From NCBI GenBank assembly GCA_038087015.1, contig JASBNA010000004.1, positions 1,426,001 through 1,490,000 on the forward strand: a stretch of DNA of 64,000 nt, written 5' to 3'. Under the pieces are notes generated by a model, which worked only from the letters and a program-made list of their open reading frames with translations, was not told the origin of the DNA and searched no databases. The position numbers and the translations under genes were made by a program. Shown piece by piece: positions 1 to 10,948 of this stretch. The DNA comes from Cerrena zonata. Taxonomy: Eukaryota > Basidiomycota > Agaricomycetes > Polyporales > Cerrenaceae. Each line of letters starts with the position of its first letter. Positions within the stretch are counted from its first letter, which is position 1.

Positions 1-2
1 TA

Positions 3-296
3 TTTAATCCTCAAGATGATGATGCTTTAATGGAAGATACTAGTGAAACTATCAAGCAAAAAGACCTTTCAGTGGTAGCAAAACAGATCCCAAAACAGTC
101 TGAAGTACAATCTCAGGTAGACCAGAGAAATGTTCTGAGTAGGATTCTAAATCAGCCAGTAACACTAGCCATAGAAGAAGTGTTTGGGATTTCAAAAGAG
201 ATGATCTCAAAACTGAGGGAAGTTCTTAAACCCAAACCACCTTCAAAATTGATCTCAAACATACCTGAAGTCCCAAAGGTTAATTACGATTCCTGA
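3..296 (+). pseudogene. Ty3/gypsy polyprotein fragment, gag-protease linker
   Basis: The frame is open from the left window edge to a TGA at 294-296. It contains PVTLAIEEVFGISKEM, which matches the conserved stretch that lies just before the retropepsin domain in basidiomycete Ty3/gypsy polyproteins (family knowledge). The protease itself does not follow; unrelated repeats begin right after the stop, and the protease resumes near 4.51 kb on the same strand. I infer one element whose polyprotein was split by an insertion. The rest of gag and the 5' LTR would lie left of the window. Confidence 0.6.
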
Positions 297-1017
297 GGTA
301 TGAAGGTATCATTTTTCTTGTCCGAACTTTGCTGGGGCGCTTGTACCGTAACGCGAAACCACTACCTAGCCCTAGTCTAGGGTTTAGAGGAAATTTTGTT
401 TATCTCATATCTTCACAACCACTGCATCTTTTGCTCTCAAAACTTGACCATAGAACAACTCAAAGTTTGTACTATAAGTCAACTTCTAAGAGCAAAATAA
501 GTTGATAGAGAGAATGTTGAGATATGAGCAAAATTGAGATTTGGGTTGAGTGTGGGAAAACTGGGCGCTTGTTGAACCCTAGAGTGGGGTTGGCCCTATG
601 AGCCCTGGTAATTGCAAAGATGTGAAATTGTAGCAAACTAACCTCACTCAATTGTTGTATAAATAATGTCAATAGGTAGAGCCTAAGAAATAGAGCATAG
701 TAGAAGTAGAAAAAAGATGATCTGGTCAGAATTAACAGAGAGATATGTTAAACAATATATGTTTTTGGAGAAAAAGTGAAACAGAGACTCACTTTCAATA
801 TTATTAGAAGTGGTGTATATACCATCAGATAGAGCTCAGAAAATGATACCTGGTAGCCACAAGAAGTATGTAGTTTGGATAGAAATTAGGAGAGCTATAG
901 GGAAAATAACATATGAGTATATGTTTTGACAGAGATTTGCTATATATGGTATGTTTTCTGCATTATATAATCAAAACATACCTTGTTCTCAAATTTCAAT
1001 TTGCAGGGGATGCTTAT

Positions 1018-1860
1018 TTCAGCTATTATGTAAGCATATTAGTCTATATGCAATAAGCCAAAACAGATGTAGTAAACAAGGTCTCTAAGTGTTGTGTCCC
1101 AAGATGCCTAGCTCACAATGTCAAGATTTGGCTTTACTTGCTTATGTAATGTCTCTGTATAGACACTGCATAACTTGACAGATGTGTAAAACTGACTCAC
1201 CTCAAATAGACCTGCCAGAAGTTGGCATAAGGCTATTTTCTTTCTTAAAACATGCAGTCCTGGATAGAAGAAAATAGTGTAACCATCTAAGTGCAAGTAA
1301 TACCAGCACTTGAATGGATGACATGGGGGGAGAGAGAGATTGAATAATGATCAAATCAAATTTTGCAGATCATATTTGTACTTATTTGCTTAGATAATAG
1401 TGTGAATGTGGCAGTAGCAATGTGAGGTCACTTGATGGTTATATGGAGAGTCTCAATGGATAGAGGTTGAGAAATAGAGGCTATTAGCAGAAGAAAGTAG
1501 GTGATTTGGATAGAAACTGGGGAGGATATAGGGCAAACAACATATGTTTTAGGGGGAAAAGCGGAATATGGTATGTTTTTGAACCTTATTGGTGGTGGTG
1601 TAGACACCATTGGATAGAGCCCGAGAAATGGAGCCTGGTAGCAAAAAGAAGCATGTGATTTGGATAGAAACTGGGGGAGCTATGGAGAAAAGAACATATG
1701 GAGGATATGTTTCAGCAGAACACTACCATATATGGTATGCTCTCTGTATTACATAAGCGATAATATGGGTTTCACTTTGCCGGTTGGCGCTTAATACTGG
1801 CTATTATATAATCATATTAGTCCATATGTGGGTCCATTACAAACAAATATAAATAAATAA
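1018..1860 (+). repeat. Dispersed repeat, copy 1 (uninterrupted)
   Basis: This segment is closely similar over its length to 24547-25023 joined to 25938-26333. Shared landmarks include cagatgtagtaaacaaggt, tgcagtcctggatagaag and ctattagcagaagaaagta. The second copy is interrupted by a 914-bp insertion; this copy supplies the empty-site sequence. Within the copy the phrase ttggatagaaactggggga recurs at about 1497 and 1656, and a weaker version near 876, so the family contains internal direct subrepeats about 160 bp apart. No coding capacity is visible. A weaker match to its middle is at 23.53-23.63 kb. Confidence 0.75.
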
Positions 1861-2066
1861 TGATATAGTTAACTAAGCACCTAAAGCAATAACCTCAAAG
1901 CACCTAGTTAACTACATCATTATTTATTTATATTTGTCTGTAATAGACCCACATATGGACTAATATGATTATATAATAGCCAGTATTAAGCGCCAACCGG
2001 CAAAGTGAAACCCATATTATCGCTTATGTAATACAGAGAGCATACCATATATGGTGGTGTTCTGCT
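1714..2066. repeat. Large near-perfect palindrome, 167-bp arms and 19-bp loop
   Basis: Positions 1714-1880 are the reverse complement of 1900-2066 without any indel; paired positions always sum to 3780. Only scattered mismatches were seen. The left arm is the right end of the dispersed repeat (copy 1), and a single-armed version lies at about 26.16-26.33 kb. The palindrome therefore arose by inverted duplication of that repeat end. RNA from either strand would fold into a long hairpin. Confidence 0.85.
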
Positions 2067-2777
2067 CTATATCTTTGTCAATTTATATCTAAATCACCTC
2101 CTTTCTGTTGCTACCATGCTTTATTTTTGAAGCTCTTTTTACTGGTGCTTTTTATTTGTCCCTATCTCTTACCCTCCACTATCATAACATTATTATTTGA
2201 TTAAACCTGTAATTTCTACTTTATAAATTTGAAAAGTGATATTTAGCATAGTAATCTGCAGGCTAAGGCTTGAGCTCTTCAAACCTTCAAGCCTGATCTA
2301 CTATAGGCCTGACCAAGCCCAGCCTTCTGTATAGCTTATAAGAGCTTATTGGATAGACTTTGATATTAGACTGGCCTTTATAAGTCATTAAGCTCAGACT
2401 TAATTGAGGTTTTAATCAATCATTGGCCACATACATTCTATTGACTATTAACTGCATGCACCCTATTGACATCCATATTCAAGATATTATTTCCATTATC
2501 AATTCACATTCTTAGCTTTGATCTGATTCTCAAGATAGCAATATCTCTTCTCTTTGTCTCAGTTAGCTATAAAATACATCACTATAATCCATAGTTCAAA
2601 AAATAAACCTACCTCTCTTATCACTATATTTACATATTCAGTTTACCACTGCAAACTAACTGAGAAATTATATGATCCAAATAATTATAGAAAGCTTAAG
2701 CTAATATATTAGCATAAAACTTGATCTCTTGCATATACAGAGATGATACAACTAGCTATATCTACTAATAGTGCTTA

Positions 2778-2918
2778 TTAATCAAGGTTTTCTTCTTTCA
2801 TTGTAGCTGTCTCTTCTTTTATTTTAATAGCAATGTCTTGAATTTTAGCTCCAGCTTTATAAAGCTTTTTAGCCTCTATTCTTCTAAGCTTTTCAATAGC
2901 AATTATCTTAGACAATGA
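2778..2918 (-). pseudogene. Short coding-like relic, unknown origin
   Basis: Read on the minus strand this gives a charged, helix-prone peptide containing IEKLRRIEAKKLYKAGAKIQ and ending at a stop near 2778. Composition is far less A+T-biased in codon choice than the flanks. It may be a scrap of a retroelement Gag or a coiled-coil protein. I do not recognise it, and it has no start or context. Confidence 0.2.
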
Positions 2919-4511
2919 CTCAGATGATCCCAAATCTAATAAAAATATAGAGAGTGTTTATTCTCATATAATTTTTTTTAAATTGATGCTAATAACTGAC
3001 TGATACTTATTACAGAAAATGAAAACTGGCTATGATAGAAGATAAGTTTGGGACTTATTATGTTTTGAAGATGATAAATCTAGATCTGAAAACAATGCAG
3101 ATAAATCTAAACCAGAAGTCACCTCAACTTTAAAGGTGTGAAAGTGAAAGATATCTCAAAAAAGGCAAGATAAATTTTTATTATAATATTACTTTATTAA
3201 ACTTCTAATAATAATAAAATCATTTATTTAGCAACAAACAAAAGAAAAAAAAATACAAATCCAGAGCTTATCAATGAGAAGGGATTTCTCAAGATATAAA
3301 TGTTCAATCCATTAGAACTGATCTTTCAAACTCAAGCTAGCCTAGTCTTGATATCAACTACTTCTTTAGATCTCAGTTGCAGAAAATATCATCCTCAGAT
3401 AGTCAGAAAGACTATAGAGTATGTAAACTTTAGCTATAAATATTTCTATTAACTCAGATATTATCTGTTACTAATATTATATAGTAAAATAAAAGAACCA
3501 TAATATCTAGTGGCCAATATCTCTATATTATGTTATCATCTAGAGACTCATCATATTGTATATTTATTTATTTCAAGTTTTATGCTTATTATATAGTCTG
3601 ATCTCAATTGATAGGATAAGTATCACAAATAAGTTAGTGAGAATCACTTTGTGTCTAAATTCTCTAAAGATATATAGAAGTAAAAGATTGCTTAGCAAAT
3701 ACAAATGAAATGTCAATAAACTCTCTATCCTCACCTCCAGAATTGCTTAGGATATAGAGCAATATACCATATTTTGTATATCATTACTAATCTTTTCACT
3801 TCACTTAATAATGCTTCTGATACTCAGTTGTAATGCCAGCTTTTTGTCCAGAGATGAAAGATGCTTATTCTCAATAATACTAGTTTGCTCATCTATAGAA
3901 AGAAGCATATATCTTAATAAAATCTATTATAAATATTTCTCTATTAAAAAACAGATGATATATCTTGACCTCTCTTTCTCTAGTATATAAAATATTACAA
4001 ATATATCTATACTGAAAAGACTTAGACTATATTAACAGTGTATAAGCAGCCAACTAAGAAAGCCAAGTTATTATATAAGGTATCTGATAATAATAAGTCT
4101 AAAGATGAAAGACATATCCTGTCTTTCAATCTACTCAAGTTATAGCTCAAAGAATTCAACAACTATATTAACTCAATAGAATTTCTCCTTGAAAGCATGC
4201 CTGTGGTTTACTAGTGAGGTGTGAGTAATCTGGATATTATCTTAAAGGATTGTTACTATTTTTTTTTGCCTTTTCTTAGTTGAATGCCATCTGATATCTA
4301 GTATAAGCTGCTATTGCAAGAGACTACCTTTCTATAATGGCATCCTTAGTCTCAAATAAATATGCCTCCTCTTAAGGTGGGATTATTATTAGCAAATAAT
4401 GATCATATCTTAAGAGCAATATTGTGGTTTATTTTGTCTATAACTACTGTCTAGGCTATCAACTAGCATAGATATTCTCAGAGATAAAAAGGTCACCGAA
4501 GAAATTGTGTT

Positions 4512-6290
4512 TTGCCAGCATTGGCCTATTTCCGAAGTCTAGGTCAAGTAAACCAGCCAATAGTTGCTGCAGCTATGGTATACAGAGCAAAAGAAACACT
4601 CATTAAATTGAAGATGGAGTGTGAAGATATGCCTATCACAGCAATTATAGATACAGGATCTCAACTAAACATTGCTCACAAAAATGTATGGAAAGAAGTC
4701 CTTTCAAGACCCTTGGATACCCAAAGCACAGTCAATATGAATGATGCTAATGGGGGAGCAAGTAAACTTAAGGGATTAGTCCCCAATGTACCTTTAATTT
4801 GTGGGGGAGTAAAGACCTTTGCAAGTTTGTATATTGGAGAGAAAGTACCTTTTGATTTATCATTAGGAAGACCCTGGCAAAGGGGAAATTTTGTTTCTAT
4901 AGATGAAAGAGCTGATGGAACCTACCTTATATTCAAGGATCAAGAACTAAATCCAAGGCATGAAATACTGGTTACCCCTGATGAACATTTAGTTGAGGAT
5001 CCTAATATTGCAGACTTCTTACAGAAAGCTCGCAGTAATAGATTCTATGCTCACTCATATTTCATTGAGGAAGAACCAGAAGAAAATATATTGATAGAGA
5101 CAACAGCATTTATTGAGGAAATACCTATCGAAAATACCAAAGAAATTCCCCCTATTATTCCAGAAGAAATCCCCTCCATAATTCTAGAAAAGCGCAGTAT
5201 AACACTGCCGGAAAATCCTCAATCTTCAATGAGACTGAGGACAGACAACTTAGGACATGAAGAAATCAAGTTAGCAAGCAAATCTGAGAATCAGCAAGAT
5301 GATGACTTACCTCCAGGACTAGAGTGGCCTACTACAAGTTTAGGTGTAGAATGTTTGAACCAATTGTGGTCCCGTACAGAGGGAAACGTACCGAATAATA
5401 AAACCTGTGAAGAAAACTTAATACAAACCCGAGGGACTGAAGAAAGTACAGTACCTGACAAGCAGACCTTCAGTCCATTAAAAAAGTTGAAGTTAGTACA
5501 GGTACTTACAAAAACAAGTACATCGAAGTGGAGGGAGAAAATAAAATAAAAAGGGGATGAACCCCATCACCAGCAAGTGGTATCTAAGTCCAAACGAAAG
5601 CATAGTCCAGCGAGACTATTGGTGAAGGCTGTTGAGAATACCAGAATAAATCGATTTTGGGGCCTATTGAAGCAGCTCTGCAGTTCTGACAACAATACAA
5701 GTGGATCTACATACAATACATCAAATGATAGGCACATACCAAATAATGATGAGAACACACAAGACTCCGACGACTTACTGGACATCTCAAACCAAGAAAT
5801 TGAAAGTTCTGAAGGAAACAAAGTGGAGGAACAAAAAGCCCAACCAGAAGAACAAGAAAACGAATCGGGAAGATTAAGTTTCAAAGTTGATGCAGTTTGT
5901 ATTGATACAGGCAAAGGAAAAGCTGTGGGACCTAGTCAGATGTCTGAATTGATAGACTGCAGGAAGAAAGAAGCAGTAACAATAAGAGAAATGTCAGTGG
6001 GTGGTGAGGAAAACATCATAGAAAGCTTAACTATTCACTGAAAAGAGTATCAAATGGACAAAGTTCTTGGACAGCAGAGACCAGATGAAGTCATAGAGCC
6101 ACAAGATGATCAAGACGCAGCAAGATATCCTCTATTGGCAGAGAAAACATTACCAGACAAGTCAAAAACTGAGAACCAGAACATGTCAGAACAAGAGCAA
6201 GTGATGTCGATAGACTCATCACAAGACAGCGAGGGTGTTATTGAGCAAGTACACCAGATGCTTGAAGAGTTTAGCATCCTAGAGGAATAG
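4512..6290 (+). pseudogene. Ty3/gypsy retropepsin (aspartic protease) and downstream linker
   Basis: The frame from about 4494 runs in one register to 6290, with stops at 5547-5549 (TAA), 6039-6041 (TGA) and 6288-6290 (TAG). Visible signatures are the active site AIIDTGSQLNI, then MNDANGGASKLKG, and LSLGRPWQRGNFVSIDER at the end of the protease domain; all are typical of basidiomycete gypsy retropepsins. After the protease comes an acidic, proline/glutamate-rich linker without recognisable domain. No ATG opens the frame; it is an internal polyprotein part. The same register happens to stay largely open to 7360, so the next entry could be a continuation of this polyprotein rather than a separate gene. 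Confidence 0.8.
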
Positions 6291-6467
6291 CAACTACAGG
6301 AGAATCAGTATAAAAGGGAGAGGGAAAAGTCAGTACAGAAACCAGAACCACAGTACACTTGTCTAACTTACCTTTCAAATCATTTACCACTCTTTTACAA
6401 TAAACCCCTATCGCTATATAGCAATATGGTCAGTATGTCTCCACATAAAGAATAATCACCTGACATT

Positions 6468-9090
6468 ATGGTCTTCGATGACGGAAGGATTGACATCAAC
6501 CGTGTCTTCTTCGTTGACAAAGTCTTCGCTCATGTCCAGGACTCAAAGTCCTTCAAGACCCTAACTCCTATAGGCGAAATATCGCTCAGTATGAGTGATG
6601 TTGAATTCATCCAAGAAGTCATAGGCAAACTGGATCAGTCTCGTCAAGAGGACCCAAAGTTCCTAGTCAACATCAGTACACGGAAGATATTGAAGATCAA
6701 GTTACCTCGAAGTGTACCCGAAGGTACTATGAACTTCATTACGAACGAGGCCACCATCACAACCTTCTTCCTGGGAGTGGATCAAGTACCGAATGTGGGC
6801 CTTTATCAGGCTACAATCCAACTCATCCCTCAGCAAGATAAGTTCACGTGGAAGGGATGTCAGATGTTGATAAGGGAAGATATGTATGAGGGAAGCGATG
6901 AGGAGGTCGACAGTGAGAAGGCAAGTACAAAGGTAATTAGAAAAACAAAGTCTAACATACTTATCAAACTCACTCACCAAGATCGACAGGCTTCCAATTT
7001 GGGTGATCACAATTGACAGAATGGAGTTCAGGAACCGCAGATCTCAGGATCTTCAGAATCTTCTGACTCCACTTCGAGCATGCCAATCACACCACATAGA
7101 TCTGAGAGCCCGAAATCACTAGGTATGCTAGTGGATGATACAATTGACAGCAGCCACAGGACATCTGGTGACAATAACAGAAGTGAGTATGATGCCAATA
7201 CCGAATCCCTCCCCAAGTATGAATTCACTGATTATCATCTTATATGGTCTACAGACCCAAACCAAAATCCCTCAGTTAAACAACTCGAAAATGGATCGAA
7301 GAAAGGTGCAGTATGTCCTGACGACATACACATTATTGAAGAATTATTAGGTCTAGGACAATCACTAGGTATAATACCGAATTTTATAGCATAAAAAAGC
7401 AAGGAAAGATTTTAGAAAAAGTCCCAGCTTTTTTACTAGACTTTGCACTCTAAAAAATTAAAAAAGATTCAGAATAGTTGTAAAATCTTCTGCAGTTAAA
7501 GAAGATAACAAGATTCAGAATCTTTAGTCTCATGAAAACTTCTATCACTTAATCTACAGGCCTATTGACCTACTTACTAGTTGACTTCTAGCCATATTAG
7601 ACTGTTAGTAAGTAAGTTGATAAGTTAACAAGTTGATTTATAGGCTAATAGACTGGTTTGTTTAGCGATAGAGAATTTTATGAGACCAAAAATTCAGACT
7701 CTTTTCATCTTCTTTAGCTGCAAAAGATTTTACAACTATTCTGAATCTTTTTTGATGTCTTAGAATACAAAGTCTAGTAAAAAAGCTGGGACTTTTTCTA
7801 AAATTTTTCCTTGCTTTTTTATGCTATAAAATTCGGTATTATACCCAGTGAATATTCTTCTTCTACTACTATGTTTGCTTCGGAGATCCCTCACCCAAAT
7901 CCTTTTCTTGTTCATGACAGGGAAACTTTCCATTCAGTTGATTGTCCCTTGTTACCCTTCAAGAAGTCTCACCAGGTTATTTCTCGTCCTCCTACACTAC
8001 ACCCAATGCCTGTGTGTAAAGGATGTAACCCTGACTGTAAGTTGATCTATTTTTACTTCCCTCAGTTAATTGACATCAATGTGGGAATGTTACAGACTGT
8101 AGTGTTCCAAATGGGATCTCTCAAACTGATAAGATATTAGATTCTATCATGGAGGATCTCAAGAACCTTTCAGTTGATAACAAGAAGAACCCTACTACAC
8201 AAGATACTGCTGATCAACTTGCTATAAATGTAGAGTTCGATCCTGACCTTAGGAACTCAAACAAGTCATGTTGACTTCAGCCAGAACCACTATATGTAGT
8301 CCCAGGGAGTCCTAGTAAGCATTCTATCCACCAGAATCAAACAATATTGACTGATCAATTTAATATGCCATCTCTCTTTAATATCCCAGCTTCAAATCCT
8401 GACAAATGAGATGCACGATTAGTCAAAACTCCAGAAGACTTGTTGCCTCCCAATATCGGTGTTGCCTTCAGAATCTTTATCGATAATAACTGAGACATAT
8501 GGCTGAAGGATTATACCCTCTAGCTACAATTTGTTCATGTCTTTTTCTTCAAGGTTGCTATCAAAATCTGTAACCAGGAAGGACACATTTCTTACTTGGA
8601 AAAGAACACAACATTTCGGGCAATGTGGAAGGAATGTCCAAGGATGCTCAAATATGTCAACCCTGTTGAATGTGATTCTCCATTCGATCTGGTCCACAAT
8701 ATCTATCTTTTCCCTTCGGAGCGAAGAAGCATTCAACAATGCCTTAACTTCATTGATTCTATTGACGGTCTGGACTATGATAGCGACCTAGGAATCGCCT
8801 ACCTCGTCTTAAACCATTTATTAAATTATTGTCCTAGTCCATCTAAAGCTGCCGGCCTTAACGATTGATGACTTAATGGTGAATTCGGTCATCCTGGGGA
8901 GTATCCACCCCCTCCCAGATTCAGTAAGTCTCCACCACTTTCCCCTCTTTCCAATTGTTCCACCGAACCTCTTGTATTGGACAACAACGATCTAACAGAA
9001 TTTCCAGACTCGTATTGAGGGTTGCGAAAGTTTATTTATACTGACCCCACCCTCAATACCAATGTCCTTGGTGGAAACGACTATATTTAA
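6468..9090 (+). pseudogene. Unrecognised intron-containing gene relic, split by a MITE
   Basis: The reading starts at ATG 6468, 157 bp after a TATA-like tataaaag at about 6310. The first block begins MVFDDGRIDINRVFFVDKVF and runs to 7360 with one TGA at 7014-7016. There a MITE (7363-7850) interrupts; removing it and one copy of the AAT duplication restores the register. A likely spliceosomal intron follows at 8037-8095 (GTAAGT...TACAG, 59 nt). Later blocks carry further stops (for example near 8265 and 8407) and end around 9.05 kb. A Cys-rich stretch PVCKGCNPD precedes the intron. I recognise no domain. It could be a captured host gene, an accessory ORF, or the linker of the gypsy polyprotein because the frame agrees upstream. 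Confidence 0.45.
7363..7850 (-). mobile_element. CACT-ended MITE-like element, copy A (488 bp)
   Basis: The ends are CACTAGGTATAATACC and its inverted partner ggtattatacccagtg. The 3-bp target duplication AAT flanks it (7360-7362, 7851-7853). The long inverted arms (tagcataaaaaagcaag... against its reverse complement) make almost the whole element foldback. The central part is in the opposite orientation to copies B and C. No ORF is credible. CACT termini and a 3-bp duplication fit a non-autonomous CACTA/EnSpm-type element (family knowledge); no transposase source is in the window. It splits the 6468-9090 relic. Confidence 0.85.
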
Positions 9091-9969
9091 GTATTATTCG
9101 CAAGCCTATCTTCTTGGCAATCTTTATTTCCATCCTGGCCAATTTCTGTGATATTTCTTTGGCCATCACACCAGTATTCTCCTTTATTTCATTGTTTACA
9201 AATTCTTCCATGCCTCAATCTACATCCCTTGTACCTTTGAATAACCTCAAAATCTTTGTTCTCCCTTAGGTAATCCCTCATGAAATAGTCCGTACTCTTG
9301 TCAATTCCCACCCTTATCCTATGGACAATCTCACCATTTCAAATCTTGGCTAAAGTCTCACATGACTTTAACCCAATGAATACAACACAGAATAAACAAT
9401 TTTATTCGTGTTTAATTCAACTTTTTTCATTTCTTCTTTATAACAGCATCACCATAGTACGCACCAAAGAGGACATATTTTATGACCGATGTGGAATGGA
9501 ACCTTTAACTCCCAACTCACATTTTTCCATCAAATTTTATTCCCTCGAAGTATGGGAACATTTCTTTCATATTCTTTCTGTTTTGTTTTGTTTTTCGCTT
9601 TATTTCCTTTGACGATCTTGACTACGAATTTATTTAACTTAAGGACAATCTTTCTTTGTCTCTCAACTGGTTTTCATTTTTTCTTTTCTTTCTTTCTGTG
9701 TTTTTATGCTTCTCAACTTATGACTTATATTCGACATTTCTTTTAGACCTTCTTTGCATATTTTTTTTCTGTTCGATTGGACTTTGTTTTATGCTTACAA
9801 CGTAGTATTGATAGTTTGATGCATGTGTGGACTTTATTCATTGAATAGACACTTCGTTTTGGTTGTAACATTGACTCAGAAAAATGAGTGACTTACCAAC
9901 CAGAATAAAAATGAGATTGAAAAATGAAAAGCAATATCGGCTGCAGACCTGTTTGACAATTTACTTTTT

Positions 9970-10012
9970 ATTTTCTTTCTTTTCTTTTCTTTCTTTTCTT
10001 TCTTTTCTCTTA
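9970..10012 (+). repeat. Polypyrimidine tract of TTTC units
   Basis: About 40 bases of tttcttttcttt-type sequence with no purines. Such strand-asymmetric tracts are common in fungal untranslated regions and introns; no further role is visible. Confidence 0.7.
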
Positions 10013-10096
10013 TGATGTTCATGCTGATATGTTCGTATTTTATTTCATATGTGTTTTATCTACTGCACTACTGATTGGCCCATCGCGTAACATGAG

Positions 10097-10615
10097 ATCG
10101 AATCCCCTTCAATATCTTTATTTTAGGACTAATAAACTAACGACCAGGTCTATTTACAAGACCTTTAGTTCAAATCCGGGAAGTTGTATTACTTTTCTCT
10201 AAAGTACAACCTCTGTTAGTTGTCAGTTCGAATACTTGACATCACAGTTTATTTATCATAATTCTCAAAAGTTGGACTGCACTTTGGATTATTTAGGCCA
10301 TCAGTTCAAATCCTCCAAGTGACTCTTGTTTAAATTTACCCACAGCTTTGGAAGCTTTTGCGGAAAACTCTGAATGTCAAAGTTGAGTTTGACTCGAGTC
10401 AAGGACACGTTCCATTGCATGTCATCTGTAACACATCATCGAGCGTTAAATTTGCAGTGTCAGTTAGCTGACATGGCAGTTCAAATCCTTAACAGAGCAA
10501 AACATTGCTTTTAATCTAGCGGCAGGTTCGAGACCAGGATGTTACAATATTCTCTGGTTAATACAAAATACAAGCACAGTTGGTAATTACAAATCCATAC
10601 GGCTATTTCAAATCC
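10097..10615 (+). repeat. Cluster of seven GTTCRAATCC-like motifs (pol III B-box-like)
   Basis: Motifs seen: GATCGAATCC (10097), AGTTCAAATCC (10167), AGTTCGAATAC (10225), AGTTCAAATCC (10303), AGTTCAAATCC (10478), GGTTCGAGACC (10525) and TTTCAAATCC (10606). All resemble the T-arm/B-box consensus of tRNA genes. No partner A boxes or tRNA folds could be seen, and the flanks of each motif differ, so this is not a simple tandem repeat. Confidence 0.45.
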
Positions 10616-10948
10616 TGACAATACAAGACATAATCAAGAAATAAATGTCCAGAAAATGGTAGCGATGAAGTCGAATTTAATAAAAAGTTGGTAGCGAGAA
10701 AATATTACAAGATGAAGATTTCATGAGAGCAAGAAAGAGGTTGAGAGTACAACATCAAGAAAAGAGATGACAGGTATTACAAAGTCAATCAAAAAGTGAC
10801 TTGTGCCTAAATATAAAGAATCCTCATCAAGAAATAGTTACAACAAGGTCAAAATTTATGTACTCCTTCAGGAATGTTGGCTACAGCCTCCGCAGGTATT
10901 TTGATGATATAAAAGAAAGCTGCATACAACTGACAATATATCAGCAAA

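Larger units (their letters stand above)
297..4490. other. About 4.2 kb of repeats separating two pieces of the gypsy polyprotein
   Basis: This A+T-rich stretch has no credible gene. It begins with a segment (about 296-330, gaggtatgaaggtatca) that recurs inverted near 26.33-26.46 kb, so it belongs to a dispersed family. It holds the repeat copy at 1018-1860 and the palindrome at 1714-2066. Between about 2.1 and 4.49 kb I see only A+T-rich sequence with many stops and one short coding-like relic at 2.8 kb. I could not identify terminal repeats or a target-site duplication for the whole block. Confidence 0.5.
9091..10870. other. Gene-free spacer between two convergent gene relics
   Basis: Short ORFs here are broken and of low complexity. 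A pyrimidine tract of tttctttc units lies at about 9970-10012. Positions 10097-10615 hold a cluster of B-box-like motifs, described separately. The position between the ends of a plus-strand and a minus-strand relic suggests 3' untranslated sequence plus spacer. Confidence 0.4.

Noticed and set aside
9298..9746. ORFs of 104 and 85 codons
   Set aside because: They are low-complexity Phe/Leu-rich readings next to the pyrimidine tract, probably the 3' flank of the plus-strand relic.
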